Assembly (NCBI GenBank): GCA_037176725.1
Contig: JAZBRS010000076.1
Location: 120,237,001 to 120,301,000, forward strand
Source: Posidonia oceanica
Lineage: Eukaryota; Streptophyta; Magnoliopsida; Alismatales; Posidoniaceae
Length of the DNA stretch: 64,000 nt
Direction: 5' to 3'
Shown here: positions 44,301 through 53,709 of the stretch, in pieces
Layout of the letters: each line of letters opens with the position of its first letter
How positions within the stretch are numbered: the first letter of the stretch is position 1
Made by a program: the position numbers and the translations under genes
The notes under the pieces: model-generated
What the model was told of the DNA's origin: nothing
The model's database searches: none
The model's input: the letters and a program-made list of their open reading frames with translations, nothing else

Positions 44301-44561
44301 TTGCATTGCTTTGCATCCTTTGCTTGGTTTTGTGTGTTTATTCACGCATTTCCCCGGTTTTCCTTGTCTCCCGACTTAATAGACACGGTGGCGACTCTGT
44401 ATTGTCTTATATTCTTCTTTTCTTTCCTTTTTCCCTTGTTTAAGTGTTTTCGAGTTGAGCCTTCCTCCTTGGACATAGCCGCTAATAGTGAACCTGATTC
44501 TGATCGGTGCATGTGAGCTTTAGCAGTGTGCATGGACGATCTGAACACCGGGATTACTACA
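41375..44561 (+). repeat. 3' LTR of element D, 3,187 bp, internally deleted
   Basis: Begins TGATGACACCCCATTTTGAC and ends GGGATTACTACA at 44561. The A-rich stretch (42060-42850), the C/T-rich and GC-rich middle and the R/U5 end (44000-44561) match the C LTR in order. About 2.5 kb present in C (roughly 56070-58780), including most of the minisatellite, is missing, with the junction near 43785. Only two or three 30-bp units remain at 43790-43890. A TGGCGACTCT copy is kept near 44389. The five bases after the end, GACAC (44562-44566), would be the target-site duplication in E. Confidence 0.85.
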
Positions 44562-46656
44562 GACACATAGTCATTGCGGTCCAGAGAAAGGGTAAGGACT
44601 CCTGTTACGTGCGGGAAAGGTGTTAGGCACCCCCGACACCCCGAGGAAGTCGGTCTTTCTTGGCCAATCCACTCTTGTGTGGCTAATGTTGGCGTATAAC
44701 GCCGGTCTTTGTTCGCCCGAGGGCGGTATGCAACATGCATTTATAAACCATGCAAAGCTTAGTAAAACCATGCCAAAATGACTAGTTAAACTTGAAATAA
44801 TATGATGTGATGATAAACAAGCCAGGGAAGCAAAACCAAAACTGAGCGAGTGGAGTAAAGGAAACACATGGCGGCAAACAGGAGCTTTGTCCACTGTCTG
44901 GCCTCTAGCGTGTGTCGCCTGCCAGCACGGTGACAACACACATCACCGGTATGAGTGACGGTGGCACAGGTCGCTGGTATAAGTGGCGTAGTGTATGTCG
45001 CCTCTCAGAACAGCGACAACACACGTCGTCGGTATAAGCGGCGTTGGAACATGTTGCTGCTATGATAGGCGACCGAAGCTACTTCAGACAGTGACATTCA
45101 TCGCCAGCAAAATGGCAAGTAAACGATGTGAAATGCAAAACAAAAGACATGGAAAGCTAGAGGGCACATCCAGGAATAAAGCCATATAATTACATTGCAA
45201 AATGGGGGCCCAGATCATGAGATATATCGACTCAAGGTCTGGCTAGGGGCTGCCGGAAACGCGAGACGGGTCGCTACTAGAACAGGCGACGCTTCTGGTA
45301 GTCCAGTGGTCAAATTTCATCGCCAAATCCCACATCATCGACGATGCAAAACTTGCAAAAGTTAATCGAGGAAGCACAATGGCACTCCCATGAACAGAAC
45401 CACACTCTCAGTGTGGGAAATGAGTGGGTGGATCACTCCAACCATCCACCCCTTTCGCTGCCGAAACTCAATGGATTTCGGCCACTGGAGCGGCCGGGGA
45501 CCTAAGGAGCTTGGCTGTGAAGCTTCGTGAGGGTGCAGGAGAAGTGAGGGAAGCAATGCAGTGAAGAGGAAGCGGTCAACGTCCCTTCCCAACCTCCACA
45601 GATGATCGCTGGCGACCGCTCGCATCACCGGCCGTTGAGACGGCTGGGAGCTCAAAAAAGGGGCCTGGCAGATCGAACGGAGGAAGAGAAGGGTCGGGAA
45701 GCTTCCCGTGACCTCAAGCGGACCATGGGGGCTGAGACGGTGGCTGCCACGCACTCACAGGCCGACAACTTTGTGCGGGCGGCGAACCCATCATCGAACT
45801 CCAGGAAGCGACGAGAAACAGGAAGAAAACATGCAATCTACATGTACAGGAAGGCATGCATAAATACCATGAACGTTCCTACGCTGAGAGTGAAGAAAAT
45901 TCACCTGTGTGCAGCTCAGAGAAGTGTTCTACAGTCGACCGGCGAAGGTGGATGGCGGTGGACGGTGAACTCCAGAGGCAGCCTGGATGCAGGGGAATGC
46001 TCGGGAAGTCTTCTCACACGTGGGGGGGACACTCTGGATCGCTCGGGGAGGCTTGGTGCTCTCTTATTTTCTTAGAATTTTCATGTGTTGTGGAAGAGTG
46101 TTGGGTTCTCTTAGTTTTGTTCAGCAAGGCCTGCACAAGGTGGTCAGTGGCAGGAGGTGGTCCGGAGGTTGCGGTAGGAGCTTGGTCGGCGTACGGGAGA
46201 TGGCACAGGGTGGTAGGCCGCCGAAAGGTGGCAGGGCGTGGTCGGGCGGCGGTTTGCGTGGGAGAAAGTATGAAAATGTAGTGGGCGAGTTTTAAATGGG
46301 CGGTTGGGGCTCGAGCAGGTGGAGACCTCGATGTCACCTCTCAGCACGGCGACAGCAGACGTTGCCAATATAAGTGGCGACGACACCAGTCGCTTCTAAG
46401 ACAGCGACAACGACTGGATAGGGCCTGATGTAGGGGATTCTGGGCCCGTTTCCTCGCCTTTCGGACCACCGATGGGTTTTGGGCTATGAAGGCTAGTTGT
46501 GTGAAGGTTTTGGGTAAGTTTTGAGTGTTTTGGGTTGGTTTGGAGTTTAGGTTGGGGCTTAGGTTTAGGGTTGGAGGTTGGGTCCGCCATGCCACGATCT
46601 GATTAGGCTTCCAGAGAAATCCACCAACGACCAGTTGTCAAAACGGGGTATCTACT
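44562..46656 (-). repeat. 3' LTR of element E, cut by D, with a divergent middle
   Basis: The U3 end (46656, reading AGTAGATACCCCGTTTTGAC on the minus strand) and the block at 44570-44660 (GTAAGGACTCCTGTTACGTG on the plus strand) match the family. The terminal TG is changed to AG. The middle (about 44700-46420) does not resemble the A/B/C/D LTRs: it carries GTCGCC...GGCGAC repeats and lacks the T-rich and minisatellite zones. Frames of up to 157 codons in it have no supporting evidence. Confidence 0.72.
44905..45090. repeat. GTCGCC/GGCGAC repeat cluster in the E LTR
   Basis: Two to three degenerate units of about 75 bp of the type GTCGCCTCTCAGAACAGCGA followed by CAACACACGTCGTCGGTATA and AGTGGCG. 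Related units lie at 45250-45320 and 46332-46415 in the same LTR. Confidence 0.65.
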
Positions 46657-46730
46657 GATGCCCCTCCCTGAGCAAGGTTGAGGGAACCGAGGTCGCTGCT
46701 TAGGGTTGACAAGACACCCCGCCTAAGTCG
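46634..46730. repeat. Inverted repeat around polypurine tract, element E
   Basis: Arms GTTGTCAAAACGGGGTATCT and GTTGACAAGACACCCCGCC, with CCCTGAGC/GCTTAGGG inside. Third copy of the structure seen in B and D. Confidence 0.65.
46657..46672 (-). promoter_or_regulatory. Polypurine tract of element E
   Basis: Minus strand CTCAGGGAGGGGCATC next to the LTR start, identical to B. Confidence 0.75.
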
Positions 46731-47590
46731 GTAAGAGCACCGATACTATAGGTGTGAGCCACTTATCCGACGGATACATTGAAAGTCATGACTTGCTGCT
46801 GCAATACGAATGCAAATGCAGATGTGAGTGCAAATGCTGATGCTGATGCAATGTTGATGCTGATGCAATATTTGCACTAATGCTTGTCGTGCTGAACTCC
46901 GCTATGAAGACACGGGCGATGCATGCATGTGTGAGGATATTGTGGATAATGCAATGCTGTGTGCTGAGGCTGTGCGCTGAGCTGTGTACGACTCTAAGAG
47001 ACACCGGTGTGATGCAATGCGATGTTTGACTCTGCTGGGGATGGGGAGAGTATGCAGTGCTAGTGTGCATGCGATGCTGGTGCTACTACCTAGCATGTGA
47101 TGCTGGTGCAACGGATGATGAGTTGACCGACTCATCACCGGATAGTTTGAGTTATCGACCCGAGGAGTTGACGGACTCATCATCGGATAGTTTGGGTTAT
47201 CAGCCCTAAAGACGCCTGACATTGTGATGGATGTCGTCCAGGTAATATGGGTTACCAACCCAAGCAAAAGAATGTGCAATACCGAAGGCAGCAAAAAAGA
47301 TGCCCCTGGTATCAGGATAATGATACCAGGGAGCATCCGAAGCGCTCCTGGCATAAAAAAAAGGGAAAATTGGTCCTTGTCCGCACGGAGCGAGGGGTCC
47401 AAGGCAAGCAGACACTATGACGGATGTCATCCAAGTAGGTGGGCCTGCCAGCCCGAGGAGATGAGAGCACAATACCCAAGGCAGCGAAAAGATGCCCCTG
47501 GTATCAACTGGATGATAAAAGGAGGCGGCTAAACGCTCTTGGCATTAAGAGGGAGGCTAGTCAGTATGACGGTTGTCAACCGAGCAGTTA
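46673..47590 (-). other. Noncoding 3' region of element E, with conserved hairpin
   Basis: No supported ORF. TGCAAATGC/TGATGC words dominate 46800-46900. A perfect 16-bp-arm hairpin GATGCCCCTGGTATCA...TGATACCAGGGAGCATC lies at 47299-47337; a half copy is at 47491-47508. Confidence 0.6.
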
Positions 47591-47884
47591 GGGCTGCCAG
47601 CCCAAAATAAGAAAAAGGTCCTTGTCTGTCCGGCGCAAGGAAAACAAAACAAGTAGGACCTCGTGAAGCTACGAGAAAGAAAGCTTGTCCTCGCCCTAGG
47701 AAGCAAGCAAGCGGGACTCTGGTAGAGCTGCGCGAAAGAAAAAGGCTTGTCCTCGCCCGAGGAAGCAAGCCTGCGGGACTCCGTCCGCCCGAAGCGGAAT
47801 CGCGCAGAATAAAAGGCTTGCCCTCACTTGAGGAGGCAAGCAAACAGGACTACATCCACCTGGAGCAAAGTCGCGCAAAGGATG
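47591..47884 (-). repeat. Repeat of about 70 bp, 3' side of the E extra ORF
   Basis: About four degenerate units containing GGCTTGTCCTCGCCCGAGGA, AGCAAGC, GGGACTC and CGCCCG-AGC-AATCGCGCA. Related to the repeat at 51016-51300 on the other side of the extra ORF. Not seen in B or D. Confidence 0.65.
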
Positions 47885-48850
47885 ATAATTGGCAAGTTTC
47901 AAACTTACCGACTAGAAAGGGCACAATGTGATAAATGATAGGTTTCGGACCTATCGACTGCAAAGGATGAAAAGTGATAAGTTTTAGACTTATCGACCAG
48001 AAAAGGGGATGAAATGATCAGTTTCAGTCTTATCGACCGAAAAGGATAAGTTTCAGACTTATCGATTGTAAAAGAAAGTGAAAAGTGATAAGTTTCGGAC
48101 TTATCGACCAGAAAGGATAAGTTTTAGACTTATCAATCGCAAAAGAAAGTGAAAAGTGATAAGTTTCAGACTTATTGACTGGAAAGGATAAGTTTCGGAC
48201 TTATTGACCGCAAAAGGATGATATGACAAGTTTCAGACTTATCGACCGGAAGGGATAAAAAGTGATAAGTTTCGAACTTATCGACCGGAAAGGTTAAGTT
48301 TCAAACTTATCGATCGCAAAAGGAAAGTGATAAGTTTCGGACTTATCGACCGGAAAGGATAAGTTTTGGACTTATCGACCGCAAAAGGAAAGTGATAAGT
48401 TTCGGACTTATAAACCGCAAAAGGAAGATGATAAGTTTCGGACTTATCGACTAGAAAGGATAAGTTTCAGACTTATCGACCGGAAAGGTTAAGTTTCGGA
48501 CTTATCGATCGCAAAAGGAAAGTGATAAGTTTCGGACTTATCGACCAGAAAGGATAAGTTTTGGACTTATCGACCACAAAAGGAAAGTGATAAGCTTCGG
48601 ACTTATCGACCGGAAAGGATAAGTTTCGGACTTATAAACCGCAAAAGGAAGATGATAAGTTTCGGACTTATCGACTGGAAAGGATAAGTTTTGGACTTAT
48701 CGACCGGAAAGGATAAGTTTCGGACTTATCGACAGCAAAAGGAAGATGATAAGTTTCAGACTTATCGACTAGAAAGGAAAAAAAGTGATAAGTTTCAGAC
48801 TTATTGACCAGAAAGGGATGATTTGATTTGGTAGGTTTTGGACCCACCGA
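47885..48850 (-). repeat. Large GATAAGT...ACTTATC hairpin array, element E
   Basis: About thirty units of 28-36 bp. Core on the plus strand GATAAGTTTCGGACTTATC, arms of 7 bp with a 5-nt loop, followed by GACCGGAAAG or GACCGCAAAAGGAAAGT in alternation. Substitutions often hit the loop (TTTCAG, TTTTGG, TTTTAG) while the arms are kept. Sense-strand core GATAAGTCCGAAACTTATC is a close variant of the B and D monomer. Confidence 0.9.
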
Positions 48851-49563
48851 CCGCAAAGATAATGAGAGCATTAGAACCCAGAGACGGGGCAAAAGCTATT
48901 GGTGGTCCCATGACAGTCAGGGGTGTCAGCCTGGGGAAAGATGGGGGAGAGATAACACATGGCAGCAGAAAAGATGCCCCTGGTATCAGGAAGAGGATAC
49001 CACGGGACAGCCGAGGCACCCTTGGCATCGAAATGTAGAGAATGGGGACAAAGCTGACGTGCTTGCCAATCGAGTAGTTAGGGGTACTAGCTCGGAGAAA
49101 GATCCAGCTGAGAGTGCTCGATGGCCTTGCTTGATCCCAGGGCGATTGATGGATGCTACGGCTGAGTATCTGGCCCGGGAGTCACTTGGAGTAGTTCCGG
49201 CATTGATTTGTGGAGGTTCTGATATTCTGATAAAATATAGGGGCTTTCTTGCAATTTTCCCCTGTACTGAGATTTATGGACCACTGCTTTGGACTTTTGT
49301 GAACTGTCATGGTTTGATGGTGCCCTCCTCGTGGTTCCGAGGGGTTTGATGTGCGAGTTCAATGCGCATATTCCATGTGCACTTTATGCAGTATTCTGGT
49401 AGCAAACCGGATAGGCAGCTCAAGATATGATTTGCAAGAACATGCATGCATCAAGCTATGAAAGGCAAACTCAGCACACAAGCAAATGGCACAACAAACA
49501 TCTTTGCATTAATTAAGTCTTGGTTACATGCCCATAGCCAGGCCAAACAAGATACAATAAGTC
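48851..49563 (-). other. Noncoding stretch between hairpin array and E extra ORF
   Basis: No supported ORF. A CCCCTGGTATC hairpin lies at 48977-49006. GAGTAGTTAGGGGTACTAGC near 49072 matches the block 3' of the ORF in B (17128-17147). Confidence 0.6.
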
Positions 49564-50785
49564 CTAAATAGGGCACGCAACTGTGCCAATTTGGGCTTTC
49601 TTGGAACTCCTGGTATTATTGAAAAGAGGGCCGCCAAGCGGGATCTCGTTGATAGGCCAGAGCCCCTGTACCTCAGCCTCATACTCAGGGGTGCACCCTG
49701 AGCCTTTTATAGTCGCAATGTCTGTCGACTGTACACTATGGCGCATTAGGTTGGCCAGCTCTGTCGTTGTGGTAGTTGAGTTGAGCGGATAGGGCTGAAG
49801 AAGCTAAGGTGTTGTACTGTCGACATAGGCACCCCGTTGGAAGCCGAACAGCCACATCACCCAGATGGGATGATACCCAACATCCCTAGTGAACCCTGGT
49901 AGCACAACCAGTCGCATGTCGTGAGTGCTGAAGAAGACAGTGAAAGATTCAGCAGTGGATGGGACGATGCGCCAGGTCACTGCATCCTCGGTCAACTTTG
50001 CCAGCTTCTCGTACTCCTCCCGGACGCTCTGAATAGCTCGAGCATGGCCGCTACTGTAGTAAGTCTTGAAGGCGAATCTCTGTGGGTGTACAATCTCCAT
50101 CCCCAGATGTCCAGCCAGCCAAACCTGCACCAGGGCCCCGTAGTCGTGGTAGTGGCGGCAGCGGTTTGAGATGCGGTCTAGCCTACGATAAGTCTCTACC
50201 AGAACTACTGGTGCCAGGTCGATCTGCCGAGTCTCCATGGCAAGTGCGACCTCAGTAACCTCAATCGTTGCCGTCATCTAGCCTTGACTGAAGATCAGCT
50301 CCCCTAAGAAGAGGGTAACAAAACCCCGAAGCCAAAGTTCATCTCCGAGCCCAGCACACTTCTTGGCAACTTGATCGAAGTACTCCAAGTGGAGCATGGG
50401 CATAAGCCCATCGGAGTAGATCAGCCTCTATTTGCAGTCAACAGTGGAGAGTCTAGTCAGCTGACTCAAGACCGCAACATATCCATCCTGCCTCGTGAAC
50501 ACAGTCGGTCCCAGAAGCTTAGAAAAGCCGTAGATTCGGCGTACTTCCTCCAATGTGGGTGTCAACTCCGTTTTGCCAAAAGGGAAAACATGGTGCGTAG
50601 GTTTCCAGAATCTTGCAGTAGTGCACAAGAGATGTCGGCTCACCTCCACCTCAGCTACGTTCAAAAGCCTGGACGGGATGCCCCACAAGCGTAGCTTTTC
50701 GAAGGTCACCTTCAGTGAATTTGCCGATCCATCCTCAAAGAACCTCGGAACAGTGTGTTGGAGTCACCAATGTGGGGAAACCCAT
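49564..50785 (-). pseudogene. Extra ORF (DUF7745-like) of element E, frameshifted
   Basis: Starts at ATG 50785 (MGFPTLVTPTHCSE). A +1 shift lies near 50700-50730, then the family frame can be followed through FGKTELTPTLEEVRRIYGF, RCRHYHDYGALVQVWLAGH and the end NTRSSKKAQIG, with an extended tail to the stop at 49564. In-frame stops include TAG near 50428 (Gln codon in the other copies), TAG near 50278 (TGG in D) and TAG near 49805 (Lys codon in B). It is the most diverged of the three copies. Confidence 0.83.
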
Positions 50786-51015
50786 TTCACGGGCAAGGAG
50801 GGGGGAAGAACAGGCACCTGAAAGAGGAGTCGGCTGCGTGGCCCGTAACTCTGAGTAGAAAACTGGCACAAAATCTTCAAGTACCAGCAACCAAGGTTGT
50901 ACATCCATCATACACAGGCACATAACATAGGCTGTTAAAGAGGCAGATTTCAAAGCCAATAAAGCAGTTCACATTACAGCTAGATTCAGATCACAAAAAC
51001 CCAACACATTAAGTC
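50786..51015 (-). other. Upstream flank of E extra ORF
   Basis: Noncoding. GGTACTTGAAGATTTTG on the minus strand (around 50885) aligns with GGTATCTGAAGACTCTTG in B and GGTACCTTCAAGATTCTG in D, so the short 5' flank of the ORF is conserved. Confidence 0.5.
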
Positions 51016-51300
51016 ATGCAAAGGGACTTCGTTCGCATAGGGCGAAGTCGCACAAAGAAGCACATTTGTTCTCATCCGCACGGAGCGAGGAAACAAGCGA
51101 AAGGGACTTCGTTCGCCCGGAGCGAAATTGCATAAAGGAGTACACTTGTCCTTGTCTGCATGGAGCGAGGAGACAAGCAAAAGGGACCTCGTTTGCCTGG
51201 AGCAAAGTCGCACAAAGGATTACACTTGTCCTCATCCGCACGGAGTGAGGAGACAAGTGAAAGGGACCTCATTCACTTGAAGCAAAGTCGCACAAAGGAT
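51016..51300 (-). repeat. Tandem repeat of about 80 bp, 5' side of the E extra ORF
   Basis: Three and a half units containing CGTTCGCCCGGAGCGAA, GCACAAAGGA, TACACTTGTCCTC, CGCACGGAGCGAGGAGACAA. Related to 47591-47884. Confidence 0.75.
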
Positions 51301-52462
51301 TGTTGGTAGTGCTTGGCTATGCATGCCCGACGGTCCTTGAGGGACCCCAATATGCCGAGGTTGTCCTGCTGCCTCTGAAGTGACTATTCTGCCCTTGGCT
51401 ACTGACATACATTCCAAACTACTGTGCTGACAGTGTTGACCTGTTCCAGGGATTGTGCTGGTGCTTAGATTGAGTGGCGGCCAGGCGAGCTGGTGCGAGC
51501 TTTGGAGCAATGGGCTGTGGTTCGAAGGTGGTCAACCTGCCTTTGGTAGAGTACTGTCCCAGTGCCGAGCTGGGCCTTACAGAGTGGGAGGGGAAGAGCA
51601 AAAGGGATTATTAATGCTTGATAGATGCATGAATGATTTATGCTAGATTTCTGTTGCCCTCAATATATGGTGTGCTTGATGCTTGCTACATAGGAAGAGA
51701 GCAGTTTCTGACTCACTAGACTCTACTCGGACTCCTAATTATCGGTGGCACTCTGAAATGGGTGAGAATTTTTAGTGTTAAGATGGTGGTGTGGTGAGGG
51801 CAGGCTTCATGCCAAAGTCTCAAGGACCTATACCTACTTTTTTTCATTTTCATCTTTCTTTTGCTCCCACATAGGCATGCAGGTTTCCTCTATCCCTGAC
51901 TTGGAGGTAATGGGCACCTAGTCTAAGGCTGCGGGAGCTATTGCTAGACAGGGGTGGCTAGGCCCTATAGGACATGTGGGTTCCCCAAGCGCGAGCTTCG
52001 ACTCCTCTCCAAGGTAGGTTGGAGGGACGGGGCTACGCTGTTTGCCTCTATCTCTAGGGCTGACTTTTGTCTTCACCTTCTGTCTTCTTTTTCGTTTATG
52101 CCCATCCGCAAACATGTATTTTTCTAGTTCACACTCTCGCTCACACCCTATCATTTTATCTCCCTCTGGAGGTGTAAGTCCTAGTGGGTTTGGGCATTTC
52201 ATTTGTTCTCACTAAGTGGTGGCTTCCTCACTGGTTAGGACATCTAAATAGTGTCAGGTGAGGTAGAGTAGACTCCTTCTAGAGCAGGCAAGCACTTCCG
52301 ATATTCGTCATCGGGCTATAATTGTAAAGCATGGTTTTTTTTTCCTTTTTTTTTTCTTTCCTTTTTTTTTTGATAAATGAAACATGGCTAAAAATGCATG
52401 GAGGTGCTCAGATGCATGTAGTGAGAAGGAGGGGACTCTACAAGGCGAGGGTGCAACCTTGG
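51301..52462 (-). other. Spacer between pol and extra ORF in element E
   Basis: No supported ORF. Conserved blocks shared with B lie near 51715-51760 (GACTCTACTCGGACTCCTAA) and 52180-52320 (post-pol block). A T/C run at 52329-52371 is the sense-strand purine tract. Confidence 0.6.
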
Positions 52463-53709
52463 TCATTGGTAGTACTTGTTGAGGTAGCAAAAGTTGACCG
52501 ATTTTGATTGCTCAACCTAGTCCATGTCCTCAAGGACTGCTGCGCCGCCGGAGAAGACCTGCTTGATCACAAAGGGGCCACGCCAGTTGGGCCGGAATTT
52601 GCCTCAGCTGTCTGGGAGATGAATAGCTCGTAGGACCAGATCTCTTGGCTGGAAGCTCCTGGGCCTAACCTTCTTCTGGTGATCTGGCCACTCGCTTCTG
52701 ATAGCACTGGGCATGATGCATGGCTTGCAGCCTATGCTCATTAATCAGATTCAGCTGGATGCAACGGTCATCAACCCTTTCTTCCTCCTCCAGCTCGACT
52801 TCTCATAGGATCCACAGTAAGGGGATCTCTACTTCAACGGACAGCACTGCCTCCATGCCGTACACTAGTGAGTACAGGGTTGCTCTTGTCGAGGTCCAAA
52901 CTGATTTCCTGTACGCCAATAGCGTGTACAGAAGTTTGTCGTGCCAGTCCTTATGAGTATCTGTCATCTTCTTCAGGATCTTTACAAGGTTCTTGTTGGC
53001 AGACTCCACTGCGCCATTCATTTGTGTCCGATAAAGCGAGGATCTGTGATGTCTAACCTTGAAACTTTGGAGATAGTCTTCGATCCTCCTGGCTATGAAG
53101 TTTGTGCCATTGTCAGAGATGATGGTGTGCGGGACCCTATACCAGGTGATGATGTTATTCTGGATGAATTTCTTCGTAGCCGTAGTAGTGACTGTCTTGT
53201 AGGAGCCTGCCTCCACCCACTTGGTGAAGTAGTCAATCGCCACGAGGATAAAGCAGTGACCATTGGAGGTTGCAGGATGAATCCAATAACGTCTATCCCC
53301 CAGGTCGAAAAAGGCCATGGTGATGACAGACTGTGTAGCTGCTGTAGGGGAGCATGGATGAAATTCCTAGAGATCTGAGAATTATGGCATCTACGCACAA
53401 ATTGGCAGCAATCTGCCTCCATGATTGACCAGAAGTAGCCCTAGAGCATGATCTTCTTGGCTAGCAACACACCATTCATATGCGAGCCGCAGGTCCCTAC
53501 ATGGACTTGAAGCATTAGTGTGTTGGCCTCTCTCTTGCCCACGCAGTGTAGGAGCATCTGGTTGTAGGATCTTCTATAGAGATGCCCTGCTCCTAACATG
53601 TATTTTTATGCCAGATGCGCCAAAGTCTTTCTATCTGCTGCTGAGGCGTCAGGTGGGAGGTTGCCTGATTCCAGGAAGACTTTGATGTCATGGTACCATA
53701 GTGGCTCAT
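52463..53709 (-). pseudogene. pol fragment of element E (integrase)
   Basis: Sense frame begins at 53709 (...EPLWYHDIKVFLES) and ends at TGA 52463-52465 after YYQ. Stops interrupt it near 53607 (TAA, Ser codon in B) and near 53442 (TAG, Gln codon in B). There is a frameshift near 53285 in the IDVIG block. From about 53280 to 52803 the DDE core is readable (YFTKWVEAGSYKTVT, SDNGTN, MNGAVESANKN), though RP in PYRPQ has changed. HHCC is damaged: CHNC reads CHNS. C is inserted at its 5' edge. Confidence 0.88.

Larger units (their letters stand above)
35165..44561 (+). mobile_element. Element D: older same-family retrotransposon, 3' part, interrupted by the A/B array
   Basis: Plus-strand remnant that begins in pol at the codons for DIKAFLES and continues through integrase, an extra ORF, hairpin arrays, polypurine tract and a 3' LTR ending at 44561. 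The A/B array entered D just before the DIK codons. The missing 5' part should lie left of the window. Stops and 1-bp deletions in pol and stops in the extra ORF show that it is older than A and B. Confidence 0.88.
44562..53709 (-). mobile_element. Element E: old same-family retrotransposon, 3' part, interrupted by D and C
   Basis: Minus-strand remnant: pol fragment 53709-52463, spacer, decayed extra ORF 50785-49564, hairpin array, polypurine tract 46657-46672, and 3' LTR from 46656 down to 44562, where D is inserted. C is inserted at 53709/53710. The 5' part should lie right of the window, beyond C; the last roughly 330 bp of its LTR should lie left of the window, beyond D. It is the outermost and oldest layer visible. 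Confidence 0.85.

Noticed and set aside
45602..46281. Overlapping frames of 102-157 codons in the E LTR middle
   Set aside because: No recognised motif, no counterpart in other copies, and they include low-complexity and repeat units.
47885..48850. CRISPR-like array
   Set aside because: Units are contiguous, spacers are not unique, repeats are degenerate, there are no cas genes, and the context is a plant retroelement.
35165..53709. Simple recent inverted duplication as the sole origin of the D/E mirror arrangement
   Set aside because: D and E LTR middles are unrelated, their extra ORFs are clearly diverged, and the outer insertion junctions differ by 18 bp. An old duplication with later turnover is not excluded and is noted under the hotspot finding.
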